Source: Actinomycetota bacterium
Lineage (GTDB): Bacteria; Actinomycetota; Nitriliruptoria; Nitriliruptorales; Nitriliruptoraceae
Length of the DNA stretch: 45,063 bases
Reading direction: 5' to 3'
Assembly: GCA_019348135.1 (NCBI GenBank)
Contig: JAHWJY010000011.1
Location: forward strand, 1 to 45,063
Shown here: one piece after another, positions 32,261 through 41,675 of the stretch
How positions within the stretch are numbered: the stretch's first letter is position 1
How the letters are laid out: each line of letters starts with the position of its first letter
Position numbers and translations under genes: made by a program
Notes under the pieces: generated by a model
What the model was told of the DNA's origin: nothing
The model's database searches: none
What the model saw: only the letters and a program-made list of their open reading frames with translations

Positions 32261-34579
32261 TCAGCGGCGTGCGGACGGGTGACGGGCGGAGCGCGAACGC
32301 TCGCGGCTCGACAGCTCGTCGTCGATGGCCGTGGCCGCCGCGATGAGCCCCATGTGGGTGAACCCCTGCGGGAAGTTCCCGAGCTGTTCGTGCGTCACGG
32401 GGTCGAGCTCCTCGGCGTAGAGCCCGAGCGGGCCGGCGAACCCTCGCAGCCGCTCGAACAGTCGTTGCGCCTCGTCGAGCTCGCCCATCCGGGCGAGGAG
32501 CTCGACGAGCCAGAACGAGCACAACAGGAACGCGCCCTCGTGTCCACTGAGGCCGTCCTCGGTCCGGTACCGCAGCAGCAGTCCGTCCGCGACCTCGAGG
32601 TCCTCCCGGATCGCCGTCACCGTCGAGCGGACGCGCGGGTCGGTCGGCGGGAGGAAGCCCTTGAGCGGGAGGAGCAGCAGGGACGCGTCGAGGGCGGTCC
32701 CGCCGAACACCTGCACGAAGCTGCCCCGGTCGTGGTCGAAGCCGTGCTCGAGGATGGCCGCGTGGATCTCGTCGGCGCAGGCGCTCCACCGGTCGTACGG
32801 GGCGCGCAGGCCGAGGTCGTGACCGATGCGGATGGCGCGGTCGACCGCCAACCAGCACTGGAACTTCGAGAAGGTGTGGTGGCGGGGCTCGCTGCGGATC
32901 TCCCACAGGCCGGCGTCGGGCTCGCGCCAGCGCTCGGCCACGGCCTCCACGAGCGTGCGGATCATCGGCCACCGCGCCGCCGGCACCTCGCCACCGACCT
33001 GCTCGGTGAGGTAGCCGAGCTCCATCGCGGCCCCGTAGATGTCGAGCTGGAGCTGGTGGGCCGCGCCGTTGCCGACGCGGACGGGGCGCGAGTCGGCGTA
33101 GCCCCGGAGGTGGGTGAGCTCGAACTCGGTGAGGTCGTCCTCGCCGGTCACGCGGTACAGCGGGCGCATCGAGTGCGCCCCGCCGATCCGGTCGGACAGC
33201 TCGGCCAGCCAGCGGATGAAGGTCTCGGCCTCGCGGCTGTGCCCGATCCGCAGGAAGCACTCGAGGACGTAGGCCGAGTCCCGGATCCACGCGTAGCGGT
33301 AGTCCCAGTTGCGTTCGCCGCCGATGCCCTCGGGCAGCGACATGGAGGGGGCCGCGACGAGCGCGCCCGTCGGCTCGAACACCAGCCCCTTCAGCACCAG
33401 CGCCGAGCGGACGACCTCGTCCCGCCACGGGCCCTCGTAGTCGATGAGCCGCGCCCACCGACCCCACGTCCGCAGCGTCAGCTCCAGCAGCTCGTCCGAC
33501 GGGAGGTGGTGGTGCGGACCGCGATCGGCGCCCTGGGTCTCGAGCCGGAACCAGCGTTCCTCGCCGTCCTCGAGCCGCAGGGTCGCGCGCGCCACGTCGC
33601 CGTTGTCGTCCTCGTGGGGCTCGATCGTCATCGCGACGTCGGTCAGGAGCTCGAGGGTGTCGTTGCCGGCCTGGCCGGCGATCCCCTCGTCGGTGTGCGA
33701 CAGGCTGGTGAAGGCGCGGCCGTAGTCGAACCGCGGCTGGAACTCGGACTCGAGCTCGACGTGGTCGTGCGCCTCGATCCGACGCAGGAGCGTGTGCCCG
33801 GTGTGGGAGGCGTCGAACGCGTTCACGCGGCTGAAGACGAGGAAGTCGGTGACGGTCGCGACCGGGTTGCCGTCGCGGACGAACCGCGTGACGAGCACGT
33901 TGGTCTCCCCGAGGTACGTGCGCTGGACCTCGAGCTGCTCGACCGGCCGGATGCACCACCGCCCGCCGCGGAGCGGGTCGAGGATGGCGGCGAAGACGCT
34001 GGGGGAGTCGAACCGGGGGATGCAGAACCAGTCGATCGAGGCCTCGCCGGAGACGAGCGCGGCCGTCCGGGAGTCGCCGATCATCCCGTAGTCGCCGATC
34101 GGGTGGAAGCCGGGGTGCCTCGGACCCGGGTCCGCCGGCGCGTCCGCCAGCGCCTCGAGGAGCGCCACGACCCGTCCGGGGCCGTCGAGACGCCACCGCG
34201 CGGAGGTGGCCCGGAGCGTGGGGGTCGCGACGACCGTTCGGCCTCCCCGGTGGTGCGCGGCCTCGAAGAGCCGGCGAGGCGTCTCGGGCCCCCCGAGCAG
34301 CAGCGGTTGCCGGTCGAGCGTGCGGGTCGACACCCAACGGACCGCGTCGTCGCCGTGGATCACGTCGAGACCCTCGAGCCCGAGCACCCCGGCGGCACGC
34401 TGCGACACGATGCCGACGTCGGTCCGTTCGGCGAGCCGTCGCAGCACCGCGACGGTGTCGTCGTCGAGACGCCCGTCCACGGGCAGGCCGATGCCGTCGA
34501 CGTCGAGCACGAGGAGACAGCGAGCGACGTCCGGGACCCCGTGGAGGATCGCGCCGAGGTCGTCGGGGAGTCGGTTCAC
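32261..34579 (-). CDS. GH15 trehalase/glucoamylase-type hydrolase with N-terminal degenerate HAD (OtsB-like) domain
   Basis: This 772-residue protein starts at GTG 34579, overlapping the otsA stop (GTGA). Residues 1-148 resemble a cut-down trehalose-phosphatase: LLVLDVDGIG carries D26 and D28 of HAD motif I but Ile instead of Thr, VGIVSQR resembles motif II, and motifs III and IV are missing. Residues about 155-765 are GH15: PIGDYGMIGDSRTAALVSG, GGERNWDYRYAWIRDSAYVL, the probable acid in GLWEIRS and base in GHEGAFLLCSFWL. Mycobacterial GH15 members hydrolyse trehalose, so this may recycle trehalose next to its synthase. Glucoamylase or dextran activity is the alternative. Confidence 0.88.
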   Translation of the reverse strand: MNRLPDDLGAILHGVPDVARCLLVLDVDGIGLPVDGRLDDDTVAVLRRLAERTDVGIVSQRAAGVLGLEGLDVIHGDDAVRWVSTRTLDRQPLLLGGPETPRRLFEAAHHRGGRTVVATPTLRATSARWRLDGPGRVVALLEALADAPADPGPRHPGFHPIGDYGMIGDSRTAALVSGEASIDWFCIPRFDSPSVFAAILDPLRGGRWCIRPVEQLEVQRTYLGETNVLVTRFVRDGNPVATVTDFLVFSRVNAFDASHTGHTLLRRIEAHDHVELESEFQPRFDYGRAFTSLSHTDEGIAGQAGNDTLELLTDVAMTIEPHEDDNGDVARATLRLEDGEERWFRLETQGADRGPHHHLPSDELLELTLRTWGRWARLIDYEGPWRDEVVRSALVLKGLVFEPTGALVAAPSMSLPEGIGGERNWDYRYAWIRDSAYVLECFLRIGHSREAETFIRWLAELSDRIGGAHSMRPLYRVTGEDDLTEFELTHLRGYADSRPVRVGNGAAHQLQLDIYGAAMELGYLTEQVGGEVPAARWPMIRTLVEAVAERWREPDAGLWEIRSEPRHHTFSKFQCWLAVDRAIRIGHDLGLRAPYDRWSACADEIHAAILEHGFDHDRGSFVQVFGGTALDASLLLLPLKGFLPPTDPRVRSTVTAIREDLEVADGLLLRYRTEDGLSGHEGAFLLCSFWLVELLARMGELDEAQRLFERLRGFAGPLGLYAEELDPVTHEQLGNFPQGFTHMGLIAAATAIDDELSSRERSRSARHPSARR

Positions 34580-36030
34580 GTGCCCCGGGTCCCCGACCCC
34601 TCCGGGGTACGGGCCGCCGCGCCCTCCTCGATGAGCGAGAGCTCGTCGGCGACCCAGCGGTAGACGTCGTTCTCACGCACCCGGGCCGACATCCTGCCCA
34701 CCCGGTCACGCCGGTCGGCGTGCTCCAGCTCGAGGCAGGTCTCCATCAGGAAGCTCATGCCCTCCACGTCGAACGGGTTGCACGCCACGGCGTCGGCCCC
34801 GAACTCGAGGGCGGCACCGGTGAACTCCGAGAGCAGGAGGACGCCGGCGCCCTCGCCGGCGTCCTGGCAGGTGACGAACTCCTTGGCGACCAGGTTCATC
34901 CCGTCCTTCAGTGGGGTCACGCACATGACGTCGGCGAGACGGTAGTAGGCCGCGAGCTGTGGTTTCGGGATGCCGCGGTAGAGGTAGTGGACCGGGACGT
35001 CCCCGCCGGGCTCCGTGAACCGCCCGTTGATGCGCCCGACCTCGGTCTCGACGCTGGTGCGGAGGTCGCGGTACTCCTTCACGTCGTCGCGGCTCGGGAC
35101 GGCGATCTGGACGAACGCGAAACGCTCGCGCAGCGCGGGGTTGCGCTCGAGCAGCAGCTCGATGGCCTCGAGCCGGTGCCGGATGCCCTTGGTGTAGTCG
35201 AGCCGGTCGACGCCGAGGAAGACGTGTCGTCCCGCGAACTGCTCGCGCAGGTCCGCCAGCTCGCGCTCGGTCTCGGGGTCGACGGCGAGTTCCGAGAACT
35301 CGCCGGCGTCGATCGAGATCGGGTGTGCGCCGGTGCGGACGCGTCGACCCTCGGGGAGGACGATCTCGTCGCCGTCGACCTCCGCGCCCGGGATGACCCG
35401 CGACACCGACCGGCGGAAGTTGTCGCAGTAGCGGGCGGTGTGGAACCCGACGGCGTCGGACGCGAGCAGCCCGCGCAGGAGTTCCTTGCGCCACGGCAGT
35501 CGCGCGAACAGCTCCGGGGGCGGGAACGGGATGTGGAGGAAGAAGCCGATCGGGCTCGCCGGGTGCAGGGCACGGATCATCTCCGGGGCGAGCATCAGGT
35601 GGTAGTCCTGGATCCAGAACAGGGGCGCCTCGCCGCCGACCTCGATGCGGGCGGCCTCCTCCGCGAACCGGCGGTTGACCTCCTGGTAGCTGCGCCACCA
35701 CCGTCGCTCGATGACGGGCGTGCGGATGAGGTCGTGGAACAGCGGCCACAGCGTGCGGTTCGAGAACCCGTAGTAGAAGCCCTGGATCTGGGCCCGGCTC
35801 AGCGGGAGCGGGTGCAGGTCGGCGTTGAAGCCCTCGACACGGTCGGGGACGCCGGTCGCGCCTCCGTCCCAGCCGATCCAGGCCCCGCCGACCTCCTCGA
35901 TCACGGGACGCATCGCGGTGACGAGCCCGCCGGCGGAGGGCTGCCACGTCCCGTCGTCGTCCTGGCTCACGGGCAGGCGGTTGGCGACGACGACGAGCGG
36001 TCGCCGGGTCGGGACGGTGGCGTCGGCCAT
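34576..36030 (-). CDS. otsA: Trehalose-6-phosphate synthase
   Basis: This 484-residue GT20 enzyme makes trehalose-6-phosphate from glucose-6-P and a nucleotide-sugar glucose donor. Motifs: [13 protein letters not shown] and SAGGLVTAM at the N-terminus, [46 protein letters not shown], and [16 protein letters not shown] in the donor site. The start is ATG 36030 with AGGAGG 9 nt before it, better than the upstream in-frame codon at 36066. It leads a three-gene operon with the GH15 fusion and a universal stress protein. No intact OtsB phosphatase is next to it. Confidence 0.95.
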   Translation of the reverse strand: MADATVPTRRPLVVVANRLPVSQDDDGTWQPSAGGLVTAMRPVIEEVGGAWIGWDGGATGVPDRVEGFNADLHPLPLSRAQIQGFYYGFSNRTLWPLFHDLIRTPVIERRWWRSYQEVNRRFAEEAARIEVGGEAPLFWIQDYHLMLAPEMIRALHPASPIGFFLHIPFPPPELFARLPWRKELLRGLLASDAVGFHTARYCDNFRRSVSRVIPGAEVDGDEIVLPEGRRVRTGAHPISIDAGEFSELAVDPETERELADLREQFAGRHVFLGVDRLDYTKGIRHRLEAIELLLERNPALRERFAFVQIAVPSRDDVKEYRDLRTSVETEVGRINGRFTEPGGDVPVHYLYRGIPKPQLAAYYRLADVMCVTPLKDGMNLVAKEFVTCQDAGEGAGVLLLSEFTGAALEFGADAVACNPFDVEGMSFLMETCLELEHADRRDRVGRMSARVRENDVYRWVADELSLIEEGAAARTPEGSGTRGT

Positions 36031-36097
36031 GCGGGGGGAACCTCCTCGTCGTCGCACCCTACCCACGCGCCTGCGGGCCGAAGCCGGGCGGCGTGGC

Positions 36098-36904
36098 CTA
36101 CGGCAGGGGGTCGAGGGTGGCGTCGATGTGCTCCTCGAAGCGCTCCCGCAGGCCGGCGGTCACCGGGCCGGGAGCGGGGTACTCCCGGTCGCCGATCGCG
36201 TGCACGGGCAGGACGGGGCGCGTCGCGGACAGCACGAACGCCTCCTCCGCGGCGTCGAGGTCGGCGACGGTCAGGGTCCCGCGTCGGACGTCGGTGATGC
36301 CGGCGAGGCGCCGCACCGTGACGGAGTCGAGGATCGGGAGGCGGTCGGGGTCGGGGGTCACGACCGCACCGTCGAGGACGAGGCAGAGCGCGCCGCTCGG
36401 CAGCTCCATGAGCACCCCGTCGTCCACGATGAGGGCGTCGTCGGCGTGCGCCTCCCGTGCCTGCCGCAGCGCCCACTGGTTCGGGGCGTAGGACAGCGTC
36501 TTGACGCCCGACAGCGCCGACCGCCACGGCATCTCGACCGTCTCGAGCGAGATCGACGGCGGCCAGGCGACCGGGGACACGAGCCCCCGCAGGACCCCGC
36601 CGCGGGTCACGACGAGCTTCAGCGCGCCGTCGTGCTCTCCCCACGCGGCGAGGAGGTCCACGATGGCCTGTCGCAGCACCGGGACGCGGATCCCCATGGC
36701 CTTGGCCGACGTGCGCAGCCGGGCGAGGTGGTCGTCCAGCGCGTGGGTCCGGCCCCGGCGCACGAGCACCGCGTCGAACACCGCGTCGCCCCGCAGGAAC
36801 CCGTCGTCGGTGAGCGGGACGGTGGCCTCGGAGGCGGGCACCACACGACCGTCCACCCACGCGATCGCACGCGGGCCCGGACGGCTACGTGGGGTGTCGG
36901 TCAC
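36098..36904 (-). CDS. Class IV PLP aminotransferase (PabC/IlvE/DAAT family)
   Basis: This 268-residue fold-type IV PLP enzyme has an IAWVDGRVVPASEATVPLTDD opening, DGFLRGDAVFDAVLV, the PLP lysine in SGVKTLSYAPN (K135), and a C-terminal half with DDALIVDDGVLMELPSG and ILDSVTVRRLAG. Choices include 4-amino-4-deoxychorismate lyase (PabC), branched-chain aminotransferase and D-amino acid transaminase. The length and lack of neighbours in folate synthesis leave this open, with PabC-like preferred. GTG 36904 overlaps the preceding small gene's stop, so it is translationally coupled. Confidence 0.85.
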   Translation of the reverse strand: MTDTPRSRPGPRAIAWVDGRVVPASEATVPLTDDGFLRGDAVFDAVLVRRGRTHALDDHLARLRTSAKAMGIRVPVLRQAIVDLLAAWGEHDGALKLVVTRGGVLRGLVSPVAWPPSISLETVEMPWRSALSGVKTLSYAPNQWALRQAREAHADDALIVDDGVLMELPSGALCLVLDGAVVTPDPDRLPILDSVTVRRLAGITDVRRGTLTVADLDAAEEAFVLSATRPVLPVHAIGDREYPAPGPVTAGLRERFEEHIDATLDPLP

Positions 36905-37092
36905 AGGAACGTGCCGATCCCGAGCGCCACGAGCGCGACGCCGAGGACCCCGAAGAAGGCGCGCCACACGGTCTCGGGGAGCATCGCGACCAGGCCGACC
37001 TCGGTGTCCTCACCGGAGCGGAACCGGCCCCGCGCCGCGAGCCACAGGCTCCCGACGCCGAGCAGCGCCAACACGATCCCGTACCAGGGCAC
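36901..37092 (-). CDS. Small two-helix membrane protein
   Basis: This 63-residue protein starts at GTG 37092 with a strong GGAGGAAGG site upstream. It has two hydrophobic helices (residues 3-20 and about 43-62) joined by a charged loop (ARGRFRSGEDTEVGL). The stop overlaps the aminotransferase GTG (GTGA). That arrangement and the ribosome site make it a real gene despite its size. Function unknown; a membrane protein of this kind does not obviously serve the aminotransferase. Confidence 0.75.
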   Translation of the reverse strand: MPWYGIVLALLGVGSLWLAARGRFRSGEDTEVGLVAMLPETVWRAFFGVLGVALVALGIGTFL

Positions 37093-37134
37093 GTCCGTCC
37101 TTCCTCCGTCCCCGGGAACCCTACGCGGGTCGCG

Positions 37135-37163
37135 CTGACCGACGACCCGGTAGGCCGTACCCT
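37135..37163 (+). promoter_or_regulatory. rnpB promoter
   Basis: CTGACC (37135-37140) and TACCCT (37158-37163) are separated by 17 nt, good spacing for a housekeeping sigma-70-type promoter, and the -10 ends 7 nt before the first base of the RNase P RNA P1 stem at 37171. It is located in the 78-nt gap between the divergent small membrane protein gene and rnpB. Confidence 0.65.
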
Positions 37164-37169
37164 TGCGGG

Positions 37170-37577
37170 TGGAGGAGTCGGACAGGCGGCCGCAGCGGGG
37201 AACCGCTGAGGAAAGTCCGGACTCCACAGGGCAGGCTGCTGGGTAACTCCCAGGCGTGGTGACACGCGGAAAGCGCAACAGAGAGCAGTCCGCCGATGGC
37301 CGTCTCCGGACGGCACAGGTGAGGGTGAAACGGTGGGGTAAGAGCCCACCGGCGTCGCTGGTGACAGCGGCGGCCAGGCAAGCCCCAGTCGGAGCAAGAC
37401 CGAGCAGGGAGATGGGTGGCCCGCCCGAACATCGAGTCGCGAGGTCTCGTACCGAGCTGCTCGACCGATCCCAGGTAGGTCGCACGAGGCGGCGGGTAAC
37501 CGTCGCCCTAGATAGATGGTCGCCACCCGCAGGCTCCGCCTGCGGGGACAGGATCCGGCTTACCGTCCGACTCCTCC
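37170..37577 (+). ncRNA. rnpB: RNase P RNA, class A
   Basis: This is the catalytic RNA of RNase P, which trims tRNA 5' leaders. The ends pair perfectly as helix P1 over 13 bp (37171-37183 with 37565-37577, GGAGGAGTCGGAC/GTCCGACTCCTCC). The universal P4-forming block GAGGAAAGTCCGG is at 37208-37220 and the matching 3' block ACAGGATCCGGCTTA runs into P1. Internal blocks such as GAAAGCGCAACAGAGAGCAG also fit. Length about 408 nt is normal for high-GC actinobacteria. Reading frames across this stretch are artefacts. Confidence 0.97.
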
Positions 37578-37583
37578 AACTCC

Positions 37584-37637
37584 GGATCTGTGGTCGATCC
37601 GTCCCGGCATGCCGGGACGGACCCGCCACAGAGATCC
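37584..37637. terminator. Large palindromic terminator after rnpB
   Basis: A perfect 24-bp palindrome, TCCGTCCCGGCATGCCGGGA plus CGGA (37598-37621), is flanked by a second inverted repeat, GGATCTGTGG (37584-37593) with CCACAGAGATCC (37626-37637, 2-nt bulge). The whole can fold as one long stem. It lies 6 nt after rnpB and 9 nt before the convergent DUF1206 stop, so it probably terminates both directions, although it lacks a U-tract. Confidence 0.75.
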
Positions 37638-37646
37638 GCCGCCGGG

Positions 37647-38468
37647 TCAGCTGACCTGTTCGACGTGGGCGACGCGGCCGAGCACGAAGCAGTACGCCCC
37701 GTAGACCACCAGTCCGACCGCGACGACGAGCAGCATGGCGGTGCCGAGGGGCGCCTTCGCCAGCTCGGTCAGGGCGCCGCCGAGGCCGACGCCCTCGTCG
37801 GGCCCGTACGCGAGTGCGGCACGCACGAGGAAGCCGCCGACGAGCACGTAGGTGACGCCGCGCGCGAGGTGCCCTGCCACGCCGGCGCGCTCGAACCAGC
37901 GGCGCTCGTCGGCCTCCAGGGAGCCGTGACCGACCGCGTCCATGAAGTCGCGGCTGACGGCGATCTTGAACTGGTACAGCCCGACCACGCCGATGCCGAG
38001 GCCGACGGCGACGATCAACGCGACCCCGAAGGGGAGCTCCAGCACCCGTGCGGTCAGCTCCTGCTCCTGGTCGCCGCCGCTGGCGGAGCCGCCACCGAGG
38101 AGCGTCTTCGCGCCGAGGACGGCGAGCGCGCCGTAGAAGAGCCCGCGCAGCAGGAACGACAGGCGCAGGATCGGATCGGGCACGGACGACGTGCCGACGG
38201 GCCCGATCACGACCTGTGCCAGGCGCCACAGCGCGTAGGCCGCGAGGCCGAGGACGAGCACCCCGAGCAGGACCGCGCCGAACGGCTGGTCGGCGACGGC
38301 GTCGATGGCGCCCGACTGCGACGCCTCGCCACCTCCGCTGCCGCGCGCGACGTTCGCGGCGAGCACCCCGAGGACCGTGTAGAGGAACCCCTTGCCGTAC
38401 AGCCCGGCCCGGGCGGCGCGCTCGACGCCGTCGCTCCCGCGGAGGAAGCGGGCTGCGGTGCTCGACAT
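37647..38468 (-). CDS. DUF1206-family membrane protein
   Basis: This 273-residue protein has six transmembrane helices arranged as three tandem two-helix DUF1206 repeats. Each begins with an aromatic/Arg-Gly motif: [38 protein letters not shown] and [20 protein letters not shown]. The loops between repeats are Gly/Ser-rich. The family is common in actinobacteria and uncharacterised. It starts 8 nt downstream of the aldehyde dehydrogenase stop, and so probably belongs to the same transcript. Confidence 0.9.
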   Translation of the reverse strand: MSSTAARFLRGSDGVERAARAGLYGKGFLYTVLGVLAANVARGSGGGEASQSGAIDAVADQPFGAVLLGVLVLGLAAYALWRLAQVVIGPVGTSSVPDPILRLSFLLRGLFYGALAVLGAKTLLGGGSASGGDQEQELTARVLELPFGVALIVAVGLGIGVVGLYQFKIAVSRDFMDAVGHGSLEADERRWFERAGVAGHLARGVTYVLVGGFLVRAALAYGPDEGVGLGGALTELAKAPLGTAMLLVVAVGLVVYGAYCFVLGRVAHVEQVS

Positions 38469-38476
38469 GCGGACTC

Positions 38477-39835
38477 CTACTCGACCCAGACGGTCTTGGT
38501 GTTGGTGAACTCCTTGATGCCGTACGAGCCGAGCTCGCGCCCGATCCCGGAGCTCTTGATGCCACCGAAGGGCACGCGCGGGTCGGACTTGACCAGCTGG
38601 TTGACGAACACGCAGCCGGCCTCGATCCGCGCCGCGACGCGCTCGCCCCGGTCGCGGTCCTCCGTCCAGATGCTCGCGCCGAGCCCGAACTCGCTGTCGT
38701 TGGCGACCCGGACCGCCTCGTCCTCGTCGGCGACGCGGAGCACGGCCGCCACGGGGCCGAACGTCTCCTCCGCCGCGGCGGTCATCTCCGGCGTCACGCC
38801 GTCGAGCAGCGTCGGCGCGTAGAAGTACCCCTCGCGGTCGAGCGACGTACCGCCGGTGACGAGGCGGGCGCCCTCGTCGACGCTGCGGCGCACCTGGTCG
38901 TGGAGGTCGTCGCGGAGGTCGTCGCGGGCGAGCGGTCCGACGTCGGTGTCCTCGTCCATCGGGTCGCCGATGGTCCGGGACTCGAGCTCCGCCCGGAACC
39001 GTTCGACGAACTCGTCGGCGACCGCGTCGGCGACGATGAAGCGCTTGGCGGCGATGCACGACTCGCCGTTGTTGATGAGCCGGCTCTGCACGCCGACCTC
39101 GGCGGCCCGAGCCACGTCCGCGTCGTCGAGCACGAGGAACGCGTCCGACCCCCCGAGCTCGAGCACGAACTTCTTGAGCGCCTCACCGGCCTGTGCCGCG
39201 ACCTTCCGTCCGGCACCGACCGAGCCCGTGAGCGTGACGGCCCGGATGCGGTCGTCGCCGATGACGTCGCCGATGGCGCTGCTGCCGACGAGCAGCGTCT
39301 GGAACAGCCCGTCCGGGGCGCCGCTGTCGGCGAAGACGCGCTCGATCTCGAGCGCGCAACCCGGGACGTTGGAGGCGTGCTTCAGCACCACCGTGTTGCC
39401 GGCCATGATGCTCGGTGCGGCCGCCCGGAACAGCTGCCAGAACGGGAAGTTCCAGGGCATGATCGCGAGGAGGGGTCCGAGCGGGTCGAAGCGCACGTAG
39501 CTCGTGCGGGCGTCCGTCTCGATCACGTCGTGGCGCAGGTGGTCCTCGCCGTGGTCGGCGTAGTAGCGGCAGACCCAGGCGCACTTCTCGACCTCGGAGC
39601 GCGCCGCGGTGATCGGCTTGCCCATCTCCTGCACCATCAACCGGGCGAGCTCGTCCCGGCGCTTCTCGAGCGTGTCCGCCACGTCGCGCAGCAGCTCGGC
39701 CCGTTCGCCGAAGCTCGTCCCGCGCCACGACGCCCACCGGTCCCAGCTCGCGCCGAGCCGACGGTCGACCTCGGCGCCGTCGTGTTCGTCGTAGGTCTCG
39801 AGCGTCGCGCCGGTCGTCGGGTTCACGGACTCCAT
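38477..39835 (-). CDS. gabD: NAD(P)-dependent succinate-semialdehyde dehydrogenase-type aldehyde dehydrogenase
   Basis: This 452-residue ALDH has the cofactor/catalytic blocks [47 protein letters not shown] with catalytic E226, and [13 protein letters not shown] with C260. The pattern, including the [16 protein letters not shown] start and [20 protein letters not shown] end, matches GabD1/GabD2-like SSADHs of actinobacteria. It oxidises succinate semialdehyde to succinate in GABA or alpha-ketoglutarate bypass metabolism; specificity is inferred by similarity. ATG 39835 follows GAGGAG at 8 nt. It diverges from hemE by 123 nt. Confidence 0.9.
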   Translation of the reverse strand: MESVNPTTGATLETYDEHDGAEVDRRLGASWDRWASWRGTSFGERAELLRDVADTLEKRRDELARLMVQEMGKPITAARSEVEKCAWVCRYYADHGEDHLRHDVIETDARTSYVRFDPLGPLLAIMPWNFPFWQLFRAAAPSIMAGNTVVLKHASNVPGCALEIERVFADSGAPDGLFQTLLVGSSAIGDVIGDDRIRAVTLTGSVGAGRKVAAQAGEALKKFVLELGGSDAFLVLDDADVARAAEVGVQSRLINNGESCIAAKRFIVADAVADEFVERFRAELESRTIGDPMDEDTDVGPLARDDLRDDLHDQVRRSVDEGARLVTGGTSLDREGYFYAPTLLDGVTPEMTAAAEETFGPVAAVLRVADEDEAVRVANDSEFGLGASIWTEDRDRGERVAARIEAGCVFVNQLVKSDPRVPFGGIKSSGIGRELGSYGIKEFTNTKTVWVE

Positions 39836-39958
39836 CGCGTGTGCTCCTCTTCGTGGCTCGAGGACAACGTAGGGCGCCCCAGCTCGCCGAGTTGGCTCGT
39901 CCGCGGTCCGTCCGGCACCGTACGTCCCACACCTCCCTCCACGTCCCCAGGACCGCTC

Positions 39959-41014
39959 GTGACCCCGCTCGCCCGCCGTGCGTTCCTCGCTGCCTGCCGT
40001 GGCGAGGAGCACGACACGGTGCCCGTCTGGTTCATGCGGCAGGCCGGCCGGTCGCTGCCCGAGTACCGCGCGATCCGTGAGCGGCACGACTTCGAGGAGG
40101 TGGTCCGGACCCCGGAGCTCGCCGCCGAGGTGACGCTCCAGCCGGTCCGTCGGTACGGCGTCGACGCCGCCATCCTCTTCAGCGACATCGTGACGCCCGT
40201 CGCCTCGCTCGGGATCGGCCTCGAGATCCGGCCGGGCGTGGGGCCGGTCGTCGACGAGCCGTTCCGTCGCCCCGCCGACCTCGCTCGGCTGCGGGAGCTC
40301 GAGCCGGAGGAGGATCTGCCGTACGTCCTCGAGACCGTCCGCCTCCTCGTGGCCGAGCTCGACATCCCGCTCATCGGCTTCGCCGGCGCACCCTTCACGG
40401 TCGCGAGCTACCTCATCGAGGGCGGCCCGTCGAAGACGTACGACCGCACCAAGGCGCTGATGTTCTCGGACGAGCCCACCTGGCACCGGCTCATGGAGCG
40501 GCTCGCCGGCATCACGCTGGCCTCGCTCCGGGCACAGGTCCGCGAGGGTGCGGCGGCCGTGCAGCTGTTCGACTCGTGGGCCGGCGCGCTGACGCCGGCG
40601 GACTACGAGCGCTACGTGCTGCCGCACTCGCGCCACGTCCTCACGGAGCTCGCCGACGCCGGCGTGCCGATGATCCACTTCGGTGTCGGGACCGGCGAGC
40701 TGCTCGGCCTGATGGCCGACGCCGGCGCCGACGTCGTGGGCGTGGACTGGCGGGTCCCGCTGGACGTCGCGCGGGCGCGTATCCCGGAGGGCGTCGGGAC
40801 CCAGGGCAACCTCGACGCAGCGGCCGTGCTGGCCCCGTGGGAGGTCGTCGAGGCCAGGGTGCGGGACGTCCTCCACCGCAGCGGGGGTCGCCGCGACCAC
40901 GTCTTCAACCTCGGCCACGGGGTCCTGCCGACGACCGAGCCGGACGTGCTCGCCCGGGTCGTCGAGCTGGTGCACCGTGAGGGGCGCACCGACGGGACCG
41001 TCGGCGATGGGTGA
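39959..41014 (+). CDS. hemE: Uroporphyrinogen III decarboxylase
   Basis: This 351-residue enzyme converts uroporphyrinogen III to coproporphyrinogen III. Signature 1 is [17 protein letters not shown] (substrate-binding Arg and catalytic region), and others are [50 protein letters not shown] and FNLGHGVLP near the C-terminus. Start is GTG 39959 with a modest AGGA site. Its last 8 nt overlap the next gene. It heads a three-gene haem operon. Confidence 0.96.
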   Translation: MTPLARRAFLAACRGEEHDTVPVWFMRQAGRSLPEYRAIRERHDFEEVVRTPELAAEVTLQPVRRYGVDAAILFSDIVTPVASLGIGLEIRPGVGPVVDEPFRRPADLARLRELEPEEDLPYVLETVRLLVAELDIPLIGFAGAPFTVASYLIEGGPSKTYDRTKALMFSDEPTWHRLMERLAGITLASLRAQVREGAAAVQLFDSWAGALTPADYERYVLPHSRHVLTELADAGVPMIHFGVGTGELLGLMADAGADVVGVDWRVPLDVARARIPEGVGTQGNLDAAAVLAPWEVVEARVRDVLHRSGGRRDHVFNLGHGVLPTTEPDVLARVVELVHREGRTDGTVGDG

Positions 41015-41675
41015 GGTCGGGGTGGTGCTCCTCGGCCCACCGGGGGACGCGGCGGGGCTCGCCCCACGTTGCTCGTTCGACGCCGTCACCGGCGGCGACG
41101 CCGGCGAGCTGCGCACGAGGGCGGCCGTCGTGGGCCTCGCGGTCGAGCCCTGGCCGGCGTTCGCGCGGGAGCACGACCGGGTCCGGGACGCGGTCTCGCC
41201 GGCGCCCTACTTCGCCGTGCAGTCCTGGCACCTCCACCCCGCCTACGTCGACCGTCTCGCCTCGGCGGTCGAGCGCACCCGCTCCACCGCGCGGGAGGAT
41301 CTGCACGTCCTGTTCACGGCGCCGGGGCCGGAGGCCGAGCCCGAGCCGGGGGAGGTCGTGTTCCTGCGCGAGACCGCCGAGGCGGTCAGCGCGAGGCTGG
41401 GCCTGGCGCGACGCTCCATCGCCTGGACCTCCGGCGTCCTGGGGCCGTCGTCGCTCGCCGCGCTGACGGCGCTGACCGAGGCGCACGGGCGGTCCGCGGT
41501 CCTGCACTGCTCGCTCGACCCGCTCTCACGCACGGACGACGTCGCCGCCGAGGCGGCCCACCTCGGCGTCGAGCTCACCGCGGCCCGACTCGACCGGGAC
41601 GACCTCGCCGCCGTCCTCGAGGCGGTGGTGGCGACGGTCGTCGACCACGAACAGCTCGAGAGGGCGGGGCGATGA
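41007..41675 (+). CDS. Degenerate ferrochelatase-like protein in haem operon
   Basis: This protein of about 222 residues (ATG 41007; earlier GTG 40977 possible) sits between hemE and hemY. Parts follow ferrochelatase order: [14 protein letters not shown] at the start, [10 protein letters not shown], then [31 protein letters not shown], and [20 protein letters not shown]. It is about 100 residues shorter than HemH, and the residues that bind metal do not seem to be present: the SAH motif is TAP, and the late SDHxE motif is SRTDD. If the family call is right it cannot be a normal ferrochelatase. Its stop overlaps hemY (ATGA). The family call is moderate; the gene itself is solid. Confidence 0.6.
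   Translation: MGEVGVVLLGPPGDAAGLAPRCSFDAVTGGDAGELRTRAAVVGLAVEPWPAFAREHDRVRDAVSPAPYFAVQSWHLHPAYVDRLASAVERTRSTAREDLHVLFTAPGPEAEPEPGEVVFLRETAEAVSARLGLARRSIAWTSGVLGPSSLAALTALTEAHGRSAVLHCSLDPLSRTDDVAAEAAHLGVELTAARLDRDDLAAVLEAVVATVVDHEQLERAGR

Noticed and set aside
32279-34663. 794-codon plus-strand frame opposite the GH15 gene
   Set aside because: The opposite strand has complete GH15 motifs, whereas this frame has none.
36901-38565. A 554-codon minus-strand frame across rnpB and the DUF1206 gene
   Set aside because: It crosses the RNase P RNA and the palindromic terminator antisense; only its last 63 codons (37092-36901) have a ribosome site and coding character.
38048-39958. Very long plus-strand frame preceding hemE
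   Set aside because: It is antisense to DUF1206 and gabD, with Arg/Pro/Ala-rich translation typical of GC shadow frames; hemE homology begins at 39959.
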